Assembly (NCBI GenBank): GCA_030428885.1
Contig: JAUIEJ010000009.1
Span: 186,001 to 250,000 of the forward strand
Direction: 5' to 3'
Source: Gemmatimonadota bacterium
Lineage (GTDB): Bacteria > Gemmatimonadota > Gemmatimonadetes > Longimicrobiales > Gaopeijiaceae
Length of the DNA stretch: 64,000 nucleotides
Positions 53,174-60,759 of the stretch are shown in pieces (position 1 is the stretch's first letter; the number at the start of each line of letters is the position of its first letter). The position numbers and the translations under genes were made by a program. The notes beneath the pieces were generated by a model that was given only the letters and a program-made list of their open reading frames with translations, had not been told where the DNA came from and did not search any database.

Positions 53174-54379
53174 CTACCCGCCCCGCCCCTCCCCCACCTC
53201 GTCCACCCGGAACACGGTGACGGCCTGCACGTCGAACGCGTCGTGCACGGTGGCCAGGATCAAACCCCCGCGGATGTCCAGGACCGTCACCGGCGTGGGA
53301 AACTCCACCTGGCGCGTCCACCCGTCGGCCGCCCTCACGACGCTCAGGCGGGACGTGGGGAGGGTGGCCACGTCGTAGTGCTCGATCCAGATGTGGTCGG
53401 CATCATCGCCGAACACGTCGCGGAAGTACGGAAGGGGCCGCTGATCGTCGATCTCCAGGTCCCGCAGGGAGCGAGCGATCAGGGCGTCCACGTCGGCCTC
53501 CGAACTCCCGGGATTCGCCCTTCGCAACGTCTCGTCCAACCACTCCTCGTACCGGGCCACGTCCGCGGCCTCGGGGTACCGGGCCTCCGGCGTCCAGCGG
53601 AGGATGCGCGACACCGACCCCGCCTCGTCCAGCCACCGCACCTCGGCCTCTCCGGCCCATCCCTCCACCCACCCGTCCCCGGCGACCGTGGCCGTCCCGT
53701 ACGCCCTGAACGGGTTCGCCCCCGTGCCCGCTTCGGCCTTCGACTGGCGGTAGCGGCCAACCGTGTCGGCCGTGAGATCGTCGGGGTTCACCCGCACGAG
53801 ATGCGCCCACAGCCAGGGGCCCTGCATCTCGGCGGTGCGGTAGGCCGAGGTCGACATCCACCATCGACCCCGGCGGTCGACGCCCCGGAGGCGCAGTGCG
53901 GTGGCGAGGTCCCATCGCCCCTGGAGCGTCACCACCTGCCCCACGCCGTCCCGGGTCAGGCGCACCAGTCGGCCGTTGCCGTCGTCGTCGACCCAGACCG
54001 ACGCGGCGTCGGCCACCCGTACCGCCACCGGCCGGAGGGCCTCGCCAGGGCCCTGGCCCGACGGCATGGAGACCACGAAGGAACCCCCGCTCACCACCGA
54101 CACCACCTCGCCGTTGCCCGTGTCGGCGAGGACGGCGCTGTCCGGGGCCACGAGAGCGCCCGCGAGAATACGCCGGAACTCGTACTCCCCGGGGTCGAAG
54201 CCATGGGTCCAGACCGGGACGGCCCTCACCACCGGAGCATGGGTCAGCGCCCCGTGGAGGGTGACGACGGCGACCCCGGCGCTGTCCGCGACGTCGGCCT
54301 CCAGACCCGCGGCGGGCGGATCGGCGCAGGCTGTCAGGAGTCCCAGACCCAGAATCACCGCCCAGGGCGACCGCCTCAT
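53174..54379 (-). CDS. Propeller-like lipoprotein with DSAGVAV motif, copy 3
   Basis: Predicted lipoprotein of 401 residues (MRRSPWAVILGLGLLTAC, Cys 18). The mature part begins VADSAGVAVVTLHG and later has SGQGPGEALRP, both shared with copies 1 and 2. It lacks obvious catalytic residues. Overlaps the upstream P-loop kinase gene by ATGA. Function unknown; a periplasmic or surface propeller is likely. Confidence 0.8.
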   Translation of the reverse strand: MRRSPWAVILGLGLLTACADPPAAGLEADVADSAGVAVVTLHGALTHAPVVRAVPVWTHGFDPGEYEFRRILAGALVAPDSAVLADTGNGEVVSVVSGGSFVVSMPSGQGPGEALRPVAVRVADAASVWVDDDGNGRLVRLTRDGVGQVVTLQGRWDLATALRLRGVDRRGRWWMSTSAYRTAEMQGPWLWAHLVRVNPDDLTADTVGRYRQSKAEAGTGANPFRAYGTATVAGDGWVEGWAGEAEVRWLDEAGSVSRILRWTPEARYPEAADVARYEEWLDETLRRANPGSSEADVDALIARSLRDLEIDDQRPLPYFRDVFGDDADHIWIEHYDVATLPTSRLSVVRAADGWTRQVEFPTPVTVLDIRGGLILATVHDAFDVQAVTVFRVDEVGEGRGG

Positions 54380-54921
54380 GGCTCGGGGCCCTTCCCGCCC
54401 AACACCGCCGCGGCAATCTCGGCGGCGCAATCCGCCGCCGTTCGTCCCTCGGTGTTCACCACCCGCGTGCCGGGCCGATCCAGGGGGACGTTGTTCCACC
54501 GGGTCATGAACTCGTCGAGCCCCTCGGGGGTGCGGAGCTTCCGCATTTCGGCGCGGGCCGGCGCCACCACGCGACGTCTCAGCTCGTCCACGCCGCACGC
54601 GAGGTACACGGGCACGAACTCCCCGCCCCGGGTCACGATCTCCCGCTCCAGGGCGGCCACCGTCGCGTCGTCGTGGGGCGAGGAGTAGCAGTTCGTGAAC
54701 ACCACGGTGGCCCCACCCTCGTCGGCCGACGCCGCGAGGGCCGTGCGCCGCAGGCGGTGCGTCAGCGCCCAGAACTCGGGGGTCCCGAAGTCGAAGAGCG
54801 CCTTCGCCACGTCGATGGTGAGGTGGTTGTGGAAGTTGCGCACGCCGTGCGACGCCTGAAGCTCGCAGGCGATGGTGTATTTCCCCGACGCGGGCGGGCC
54901 GTGGAGGAAGATGAGCTTCAT
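54376..54921 (-). CDS. Zeta-toxin-like P-loop kinase, copy 1
   Basis: Small P-loop ATPase/kinase of 181 residues. Walker A is GPPASGKYT at 8-16, followed by RNFHNHLTID. The hydrophobic strand VVFTNCYSS and the arginine-rich lid (DELRRRVVAPARAEMRKLRT) fit zeta-toxin/shikimate-kinase-like folds. No antitoxin gene lies next to it, so toxin activity is not implied. It is 40% or so similar by eye to copy 2 at 56998, sharing the FHNH motif. Overlaps the downstream lipoprotein by ATGA. Confidence 0.75.
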   Translation of the reverse strand: MKLIFLHGPPASGKYTIACELQASHGVRNFHNHLTIDVAKALFDFGTPEFWALTHRLRRTALAASADEGGATVVFTNCYSSPHDDATVAALEREIVTRGGEFVPVYLACGVDELRRRVVAPARAEMRKLRTPEGLDEFMTRWNNVPLDRPGTRVVNTEGRTAADCAAEIAAAVLGGKGPEP

Positions 54922-55069
54922 GGCGGCAGCCCCCGTCCAGGGAGAGGTTCGACGTCGTCGCATCGTAGGGGCACCGTCCATGCCCCGCCAGCGAAACGGT
55001 CCGGGGCCGTTGCCCTCCGGACGCACCAACGACAGTCTGCATGATCGCGCAGGACACGAAGGGGTCCCC

Positions 55070-55552
55070 ATGAAGAGCATCCACACCGCCCGCCTGATCC
55101 TCCGCCCCCTGGCTCCGAGCGATCTCGCAGATCTCCACGGGCTCTACGCCGAGGGCGATCTGATGCGCTACATCACCGGTCGCCCGCGCACGCTGGACGA
55201 GTCCCGACAGCGCCTCGACAAGGACCTCGGCCACCACCGGGACTTCGGCTTCGGCCTCTGTCTGGTGGAATTGGCCGCCACCGGCGAGGTCATCGGGCGC
55301 GCGGGACTCGAACCTCGCCCCACGGAGATGGGACTCCAGGGCGAACTCGCCTGGATGATCGCAGCGCCCCACCAGGGTCGCGGCTACGCCACCGAGGCGG
55401 GGCGGGCGCTCGTGGAATTCGGCCGTCGACTGGGCCTCGCGCGGGTGTTCGCCGTGACCCACCCCGACAACGCACCCTCGATCCGCGTGATGGAGAAGGT
55501 GGGGCTGACCCGGGTGGGGGTCAGGGACGGGGAACTGGAGTACGAGGGGTAG
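55070..55552 (+). CDS. GNAT-family N-acetyltransferase (RimJ/RimL-like)
   Basis: Acetyltransferase of 160 residues. It begins IHTARLILRPLAPSDL, the RimJ/RimL/YdaF pattern, and has ELAWMIAAPHQGRGYATEAGRALVEF for CoA binding and HPDNAPSIRVMEKVGLTRV at the end. The substrate may be a protein N-terminus or small molecule. Divergent from the kinase at 54376 and convergent with the lipoprotein at 55521, whose end it overlaps by 32 bp. Confidence 0.92.
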   Translation: MKSIHTARLILRPLAPSDLADLHGLYAEGDLMRYITGRPRTLDESRQRLDKDLGHHRDFGFGLCLVELAATGEVIGRAGLEPRPTEMGLQGELAWMIAAPHQGRGYATEAGRALVEFGRRLGLARVFAVTHPDNAPSIRVMEKVGLTRVGVRDGELEYEG

Positions 55553-56147
55553 CGCAGGCGTCTTCGCCGTCGACGGAGTGGTCGTGCGGGCCCCATCCGA
55601 TGCGATACGACGTTCGAACCGAATCGGCACCGGCACTTCCCACGGCGTCTTGGCGGAGGATGGCCCAGAACCCGGACTCGTCGTCCCAGTGCGCGACCGT
55701 CGCCTGCCCCGAGTCCCCCCCCGGGGCGAACCGAATCGCCCGCTGGTAGCAATACGTGGGCTCCACCACACCGGCGAAGAACTCCCCCCACGTCTCGATG
55801 AAGACCGTCTGCCCCTCGGCCTCCTCCCAGCCGAACTCGACCTCGATGTACTCGAGCGTGCCTCGCACCGGACAGTCGTCGAAGGGGCGCGCGTCCGACG
55901 CGCACGGGCGAGACACCATAAACGTCGTGGTGAAGGCGGCCGTGGAGTCCGAGTATCCCGCGTACGGGGCCACGGAGATGGACGGATACAATGCGTGGAG
56001 GTCCCTCGCGGCCATCCCCATGGCCACGCCGTCCATCTCCGAGACGGGGAGGACCTGGACGTGCTCCGCCACCGGAGGGCTCGAGGCCTTCGAGCAGCCC
56101 CCGGCGAGGGCGAGCATCAACATGGCGAGCGCAACGACCCTTCTCAT
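55521..56147 (-). CDS. Putative lipoprotein of unknown function
   Basis: Predicted lipoprotein of 208 residues (MRRVVALAMLMLALAGGC, Cys 18). The mature part has several cysteines (SRPCASDARPFDDCPVRG and YCYQR), possibly disulfide-bonded in the periplasm. No family recognised. The ATG overlaps the CPBP protease stop (ATGA), so it is the last gene of the five-gene overlapping chain 55521-58506. Confidence 0.75.
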   Translation of the reverse strand: MRRVVALAMLMLALAGGCSKASSPPVAEHVQVLPVSEMDGVAMGMAARDLHALYPSISVAPYAGYSDSTAAFTTTFMVSRPCASDARPFDDCPVRGTLEYIEVEFGWEEAEGQTVFIETWGEFFAGVVEPTYCYQRAIRFAPGGDSGQATVAHWDDESGFWAILRQDAVGSAGADSVRTSYRIGWGPHDHSVDGEDACATPRTPVPRP

Positions 56148-57001
56148 GGGCTGACGGAGGGGGGGCCGCGCCGACGATCCCGCCGGTACAGGAGCCTGAA
56201 GCCCAGAGTCATGAGGAAAAAGATCGAGAGGTAACTCGCGGCCCCCACCTGGGTGGTGCGCGCCGCCGAGTCGGGATCGACGATCATCTCCAGGAGGCCC
56301 GTTTCGGCCCTGTCTCCCACCGACCAACCCGCGAAGTTCCACGCCGCGTGGAGTCCGATGGGCACGGCGAGGCTCCGGGTCGCGAGGGCACTCATGCCCC
56401 AGAGCAGTCCGCCGGGCACCACGCCGAGGGCGATGGTGCTCAGATCCCACCCGTACGACAGGTGGCTCAACCCGAAGGCCACGGCCGTCACAGCGACCGC
56501 GGGCCCCGCACCGACGATCGCCGTGAGCCGCCGGAGCGGATATCCGCGAAAGCCGACCTCCTCCATGCAGGAGGTGCCGACGAAGCGAGCGAAGTAGACG
56601 AGAGCGATCAGGACGCCCGTCTCGGGAACCCACTCGAATCGCAAGGGGCCCGCGAACGTCCCGACGATCCACACATGGACTGCATAGGACACCGCGCCGA
56701 TCAGGAGTCCCACTCCGAACTTGGCGAGGCTCGAGGCCGGCGCCACCACCGACGCGGAGGAGGCGGGACCTCCATCGACTCGCCGGAGGACCCGGGGAAG
56801 TGCGAGCAGCAGGAGACTGCTCCCGAACCCCCACGCGATCAACCGCCACAACTCCGTGGGAACGAAGAGAGACGTGACGAACCCCACACCCAGGGTGACC
56901 GCGAGGTACCCGACCCAGAAGAGGCCCACGGAGAGGATCACCCTCCCCGGGGCCTCGCCCCTTGGCTCCCCGTCCTCCGTGCCCGCGTGATCCGCACTCA
57001 T
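56144..57001 (-). CDS. CPBP-family intramembrane metalloprotease (CAAX-protease-like)
   Basis: Membrane protein of 285 residues with about eight helices. The CPBP motifs are in order: CMEEVGFRGYPL (EExxxR), FGLSHLSYG (FxxxH), and HAAWNFAGW (HxxxN). All catalytic residues are present. Bacterial members are often linked to peptide maturation or self-immunity to bacteriocins, but most are uncharacterised. Coupled by ATGA overlaps to the kinase upstream and to the lipoprotein downstream. Confidence 0.9.
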   Translation of the reverse strand: MSADHAGTEDGEPRGEAPGRVILSVGLFWVGYLAVTLGVGFVTSLFVPTELWRLIAWGFGSSLLLLALPRVLRRVDGGPASSASVVAPASSLAKFGVGLLIGAVSYAVHVWIVGTFAGPLRFEWVPETGVLIALVYFARFVGTSCMEEVGFRGYPLRRLTAIVGAGPAVAVTAVAFGLSHLSYGWDLSTIALGVVPGGLLWGMSALATRSLAVPIGLHAAWNFAGWSVGDRAETGLLEMIVDPDSAARTTQVGAASYLSIFFLMTLGFRLLYRRDRRRGPPSVSP

Positions 57002-57600
57002 TCCCGGCGGTCGTCCTTTCGCAGCGGAAGCCCCCGGCGAGCCACGATCTCGTCCGCGACGTCGGAGGCCTCCCGGTTCGTATTGTCGATCCGGAGGTGG
57101 TGCTCCGGGTAGAAGAAGTCGCCGTCGGTATTCAGCCGGTATCGTCGATCGTTCTCGAGGACCCGGCGCTCCGACGCGTCCACATCGCGCTTGGAAGGTT
57201 TCTCGGCGAGGCGGAGTTCCGTGCGGTTGCGACGGAGACGCTCGTCCAGCGAAGCGAACAACTCTACGAAGTGCACCCTGGCATTCTTCGCCGCGAACCG
57301 CGCCATCAGCCCATCGATGAAGCGCCGGTCCCCCGCTTCGTCCAGGGCCCACACGTAGGTGAAGATCAGCCCCGGCCCGTCGCCGCGAACCACTTCGTCG
57401 AACACCTGGTCCCGAAACGACGAGACCAGCCGATTGAACGGCGGAGAGCCGAACGGAAAGAGCTTCAACGCCGGCTCGATGGACATGTGATTGTGGAACA
57501 GCAGCAGACCCGTGCGGTCGGCGAGCTCCAGTCCCACGGTCATCTTCCCCACGGCCGGAGGGCCGAAGAGCACCACCAGGTGCGGTTCTACGCCTCCCAC
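56998..57600 (-). CDS. Zeta-toxin-like P-loop kinase, copy 2
   Basis: P-loop protein of 200 residues. Walker A is GPPAVGKMT at 11-19, then LLFHNHMSIEP, the same FHNH motif as copy 1. FIDGLMARFAAKNARVHFVEL and the DERLRRNRTELRL region form the lid. The C-terminus HHLRIDNTNREASDVADEI is typical of nucleotide-kinase-like proteins. The start is GTG 57600, within the last codons of the GNAT gene. Substrate unknown; no antitoxin is adjacent. Confidence 0.75.
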   Translation of the reverse strand: MGGVEPHLVVLFGPPAVGKMTVGLELADRTGLLLFHNHMSIEPALKLFPFGSPPFNRLVSSFRDQVFDEVVRGDGPGLIFTYVWALDEAGDRRFIDGLMARFAAKNARVHFVELFASLDERLRRNRTELRLAEKPSKRDVDASERRVLENDRRYRLNTDGDFFYPEHHLRIDNTNREASDVADEIVARRGLPLRKDDRRE

Positions 57601-58142
57601 TCTCGCCTCAGGATCGAGAATCGGGCCTCGTCGAACACCTCGCCCCGCTCGACCCGGCTCGAACGCAGCACGCCCTCCTTCACCATGCCGATCTTCTCCA
57701 TGACGCGCTGGGAACCGAGGTTGTCGACGTCGGCCCGGGCGTGCACCCGGATCAGGTCGGGTCGGGCGCCGAACGCCGCATCGATCACCGCCCGGGCCGC
57801 CTCCGTGCACAGTCCACGCTTCCAGTGGGTGCGCGCCACCGAGTACCCGAGCTCCGCCGATCGTTGGGCGACGTCGATCCGCAGGTTCACACCCCCGACC
57901 ACGACCCCCTCCAGGGTCATGGCCCAGGACGGGTGGGTCGCTCGATCCCGAAGCACCTGTTGAGCGATGAACTGCTTCGCGTGCTCCCGCTCGTACGGTC
58001 GGGGAAGGATTCTCAAGAACCGGGACCACTCCGAGTCCCGCGCATAGGCGAAGACGTCATCCACGTCGTCGAACCGGAACGGCCGCAGGATCAGACGCTC
58101 CGTCGTGATGACCTCCGGCAGGACCGCGTCATTCAACGCCAT
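57588..58142 (-). CDS. GNAT-family N-acetyltransferase (RimJ/RimL-like)
   Basis: Acetyltransferase of 184 residues. [20 protein letters not shown] opens the domain, [24 protein letters not shown] is the CoA-binding region (the usual G-x-G/A is replaced by W-K-R-G-L), and [18 protein letters not shown] closes it. The start at ATG 58142 overlaps the end of the DUF2200 gene by 14 bp, and its stop overlaps the kinase start. Confidence 0.9.
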   Translation of the reverse strand: MALNDAVLPEVITTERLILRPFRFDDVDDVFAYARDSEWSRFLRILPRPYEREHAKQFIAQQVLRDRATHPSWAMTLEGVVVGGVNLRIDVAQRSAELGYSVARTHWKRGLCTEAARAVIDAAFGARPDLIRVHARADVDNLGSQRVMEKIGMVKEGVLRSSRVERGEVFDEARFSILRREWEA

Positions 58143-58506
58143 CGCCCCGCAGGATCTTCTCCATCTTTCGCCCCTTCGCCAGTTCATCGACCAGCTTGTC
58201 GAGGTACCGCGTCTTCCGGGTGAGGGGCGTCTCGATGTCTTCGATGCGGTAGCCGCAGATGACGCCCCGAATCAGATGGGCGTTGTCGTGGATCGTCGCC
58301 TCCGCGAAGAACTCCTGGAAGGTCGTCGTCCCGTCGATGTGGGCCTGGAGCTGTTCGCCGGTGAACCCCGTGAGCCACCGGATGACCTCGTGGAGCTCCT
58401 CCCTGGTACGCCCCTTCTTCTCGACCTTGTTCACGTAGTGCGGATACACCGATGAGAAACGCATCTCGGCGATGCGCTTGTCGTGCTCGGGCGTCGTGGT
58501 CGGCAT
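58129..58506 (-). CDS. DUF2200 family protein
   Basis: Small cytoplasmic protein of 125 residues that fits DUF2200 throughout: [32 protein letters not shown], and [26 protein letters not shown]. The first part matches very closely. Function unknown. First gene of the overlapping chain that continues to 55521. Confidence 0.9.
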   Translation of the reverse strand: MPTTTPEHDKRIAEMRFSSVYPHYVNKVEKKGRTREELHEVIRWLTGFTGEQLQAHIDGTTTFQEFFAEATIHDNAHLIRGVICGYRIEDIETPLTRKTRYLDKLVDELAKGRKMEKILRGDGVE

Positions 58507-58550
58507 GGTGGCCCCTCGTCCGTCGTTTCATGGGACTCCTCGGCGGTTCA

Positions 58551-58566
58551 GGCCCACTCCTGGGCC
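58551..58566 (-). terminator. Short hairpin after the alkylmercury-lyase-like gene
   Basis: GGCCCA (58551-58556) pairs with TGGGCC (58561-58566) over a 4-nt loop, about 50 bp past the TAG of the lyase-like gene and before DUF2200. No U-run. It could end that transcript or lie in the leader of the next one. Confidence 0.35.
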
Positions 58567-58616
58567 CATCCCGATCCGCTCGCATGGTACCGGCTCGGGC
58601 CGTGCAGCCGCCAGTG

Positions 58617-59312
58617 CTACTTCAGGCTCCAGAACGGGCCCGCGAGCCCCACGTCGGCGAAGATGGCCTCCATCCGTTCCACGGTGGGGCGTCGCCACTC
58701 CAGAGCCTCCCGCCCGCGATACCAGAGGCGCGCCAGGTGCCAGCACTGGGCCATGGTCAGGACGGCCCCCGGTCCGACGTCACGGGATGCGCACCAGCGC
58801 TGGGCATGCTCTTCCGACCGGAAGACGAGAATCGTCGCTCAGGTGAATCCGACGTTCTCCCAGAACCGTTTCGGCGGGACCAGGAAGTGGACCACCGCAT
58901 GGGACTCGACATGGCCCTGGCGCACGCCGAAGACGAGGGAATCCCCGCAGTCGGCACACTGGGTGTGGACCTCGGCGTCGACACCCAGCAAAGCCGAAAC
59001 ACCCAGGGCGTCCCAGGCGCAGTTCGCCCAGTACGTGCGTTGCGCCGTCGTCACCGGGTACGCCGTGGGCACCGCCGAAAACGGAAAGGCCATCCACACG
59101 TTCCGCGTGCCCGGAGCCAGGGCGATGGCATGGGCTGCGGCCAGCCGATCGATGGACCGGGCGACGGCGTCGAGGGGCAGATCCAGGGCCGAGGCCAGGC
59201 CGGCGGCCGTGGGCGCGCGGGCCGTCTCCATGAACGACTGGTAGATCCCGTGACGGACCCGTCGGTCGATCTCGTCCTCGTGGCCCGGAAGAGGCTCGCG
59301 GTGCATCGCCAC
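58617..59312 (-). CDS. Alkylmercury-lyase (MerB)-like protein with in-frame TGA, probable selenoprotein
   Basis: Protein of 231 residues if the TGA at 58839-58841 is read as selenocysteine (Sec158). N-terminal winged-helix part, then YWANCAWDALG with C98 and D101, matching MerB C96 and D99; VHTQC119 matches MerB C117. The sequence ENVGFT-U-ATILVF then places Sec158 in the region of MerB C159/C160. After the TGA the same frame continues with FRSEEHAQRWC and ends VGLAGPFWSLK before TAG at 58617, which is the typical C-terminus of MerB-like proteins in my recollection. A hairpin with a GGUC loop lies 19 nt past the TGA. MerB cleaves carbon-mercury bonds; the substrate here is inferred. Start GTG 59312 follows AGGGAG. 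A C-to-stop nonsense mutation cannot be excluded. Confidence 0.75.
58810..58825 (-). promoter_or_regulatory. Candidate bacterial SECIS hairpin
   Basis: On the coding strand TCTTCC-GGTC-GGAAGA forms a 6-bp perfect stem with a GGUC tetraloop. A seventh pair is possible past one bulged G. Nineteen bases separate the UGA from the loop; in E. coli fdhF the loop GGUC lies 18 bases after UGA, recalled from the published element. It lies inside the coding frame, as bacterial SECIS elements do. Binding by SelB is inferred. Confidence 0.6.
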
Positions 59313-59330
59313 TACGTACTCCCTACGCCG

Positions 59331-59350
59331 ATTCTACGTGTGGACACGTA
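59331..59350 (-). promoter_or_regulatory. Promoter with perfect inverted repeat upstream of the lyase-like gene
   Basis: TACGTGTGGACACGTA (59335-59350) has perfect 7-bp arms and a 2-nt spacer. On the minus strand it abuts and partly overlaps a -10-like TAGAAT (59331-59336). This is the layout of a repressor operator. A TACGTA half-site recurs at 59313-59318. The divergent gene at 59426 may share it. The regulator is not identified and is not encoded next door. Confidence 0.55.
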
Positions 59351-59425
59351 CGCCGCCCCGGCTCGAAACGGTGGATTCTCATGGGGACACCACTCGGTTC
59401 CCTGACCCTGAACGAGGCTACCCCA

Positions 59426-59977
59426 ATGCGAAACCCCCTCCTGGTCGTAGCGCTCCTGTTCACCGGTGCCATGATCGCCGGCGTTCCCGAGACGCTTGCG
59501 GCTCAGACCCCCACCCTGCGCTACCAGATCGCTGGAATCTCCTGCGTGCCCGCGGCCCCGACGGTGTACCAACAGATGGTCGTTACGGATGAGGCGAGCA
59601 TCCAGTTCGCGCAAGGAAACGTGGGGCGACTCAGCATGCTCTGCCCCATCCCCTTCGTCGGTTCCTTCCGGCATGAGGCGGTCGGCCTCACGGTCCTGTT
59701 GAAGGACCCGGACGGCCCTGGCGCCGCCCAGGTGGACGTGAGCCTCCGAAGGATCGCGAGGTCGGATGGATCCGGATCGGCTCATCCCGACGCCCAACTC
59801 AGCTCCAGCCGGGACTGCGCGCCGGAGAACACGGGCTGGCAAGAGTGCGTCGTCTGGTTCCAGGACGACCTGGACTTCGATCGCTACTACTACTTCGTCC
59901 GCGTCAACGTCGTGCGAGAATCCCGCGGCCAGGCCGTTGCGTTCGGGGGCATCCGCCTCGAGGGACGAGTCCTCTAG
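59426..59977 (+). CDS. Secreted protein of unknown function
   Basis: Exported protein of 183 residues with a signal peptide (MRNPLLVVALLFTGAMIAG, cleaved near LAA-Q). The mature part has four cysteines (GISCVPAAP, MLCP, RDCAPENTGWQECVV) suited to two disulfides, with a beta-rich pattern. No family recognised. ATG 59426 is preferred, because GAGG precedes it and it starts the signal peptide; the frame is open 45 bp further upstream. It diverges from the lyase-like gene across the palindrome at 59335. Confidence 0.7.
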   Translation: MRNPLLVVALLFTGAMIAGVPETLAAQTPTLRYQIAGISCVPAAPTVYQQMVVTDEASIQFAQGNVGRLSMLCPIPFVGSFRHEAVGLTVLLKDPDGPGAAQVDVSLRRIARSDGSGSAHPDAQLSSSRDCAPENTGWQECVVWFQDDLDFDRYYYFVRVNVVRESRGQAVAFGGIRLEGRVL

Positions 59978-60034
59978 CCTGCGCGCCCGGGGTGGGGCAG
60001 GCTCCCGTGTCCCATCCCGGTCGGCGGGCCCCGA

Positions 60035-60724
60035 CTACTCCAGTCTCGGAGCATCGGCCACTCCCTTCCCGATCAACCACCCAGCCAGCACCATCTCCTG
60101 CACCGCAATCGGCACCGTCAGCAGTACCTCGAACAGCACGGGGGGAACGTCTGGCGTGAGGGCCAGGAGGTCGAGCCCCCCACCCACCAGGAGAAGGGCC
60201 GCTCCGAACACACCCCAGATCGCGATGGCGGGAGGGACGAGTCGGCTCTTCCAGAGCACGGAATTCAGCAGCAGAGAACCCAGGGGGAACGCAACGACGA
60301 CCGAAATCAGAAAGGCGGACTCGTTCACCGCCTGGAGCGTGCCCAACTGCGTCGCCAGTGCGCCCGTCGACGCCGTCCCGGCGTGGAACGCCTCGCTGAG
60401 GGAGACCATGGCCAGCAGATTGCCGTCCACCACGACCAGGGCCGCGGCCTCCATGATCCGCAGTCCCACGTACGAGAGGGCCGCCGTTTCGGACGCTCGT
60501 CGCAGGATCGGGTAGAAGACCAGGGCGATGAGGGGAATCGCGAACACGCCGATCAACTCGATCAGCACCCCGACCATCACCATACTTCGATTCGGGAAGG
60601 CGACCTCGAGAACGTCGTCCGAATTCAGGAAAGGGCCGTGGAGTGCCTGCCCGGCCATGAAGAAGCCGGTGGCGACGATGAACAGCGCGCCCACAACCGC
60701 GGCGGTCCGGCGCTGGCCCGTCAT
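60035..60724 (-). CDS. DUF4386 family membrane protein
   Basis: Integral membrane protein of 229 residues with about six helices. TAAVVGALFIVATGFFMAG opens it, and VLIELIGVFAIPLIALVFYPILRR, then LGSLLLNSVLWKSRLVPPAIAIWG, are typical of DUF4386. Function unknown. It follows a lipoprotein gene on the same strand by 35 bp. Confidence 0.85.
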   Translation of the reverse strand: MTGQRRTAAVVGALFIVATGFFMAGQALHGPFLNSDDVLEVAFPNRSMVMVGVLIELIGVFAIPLIALVFYPILRRASETAALSYVGLRIMEAAALVVVDGNLLAMVSLSEAFHAGTASTGALATQLGTLQAVNESAFLISVVVAFPLGSLLLNSVLWKSRLVPPAIAIWGVFGAALLLVGGGLDLLALTPDVPPVLFEVLLTVPIAVQEMVLAGWLIGKGVADAPRLE

Positions 60725-60759
60725 GATGCCATCCTCTCCGTATGAACTCCCATCCCTCG

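Noticed and set aside
54376-57600. Toxin-antitoxin modules around the zeta-like kinases
   Set aside because: No small antitoxin-like gene is adjacent to either kinase; neighbours are lipoprotein, GNAT and CPBP genes.
58617-58838. Separate small gene downstream of the TGA in the lyase-like gene
   Set aside because: The segment lacks a suitable start with a Shine-Dalgarno, stays in the same frame, and completes the family C-terminus, so one interrupted gene fits better.
58839-58841. Plain pseudogene reading of the lyase-like gene
   Set aside because: Not fully excluded, but the rest of the frame is intact, the stop sits exactly at a cysteine position, and a GGUC hairpin follows at the right distance; decay would not predict this.
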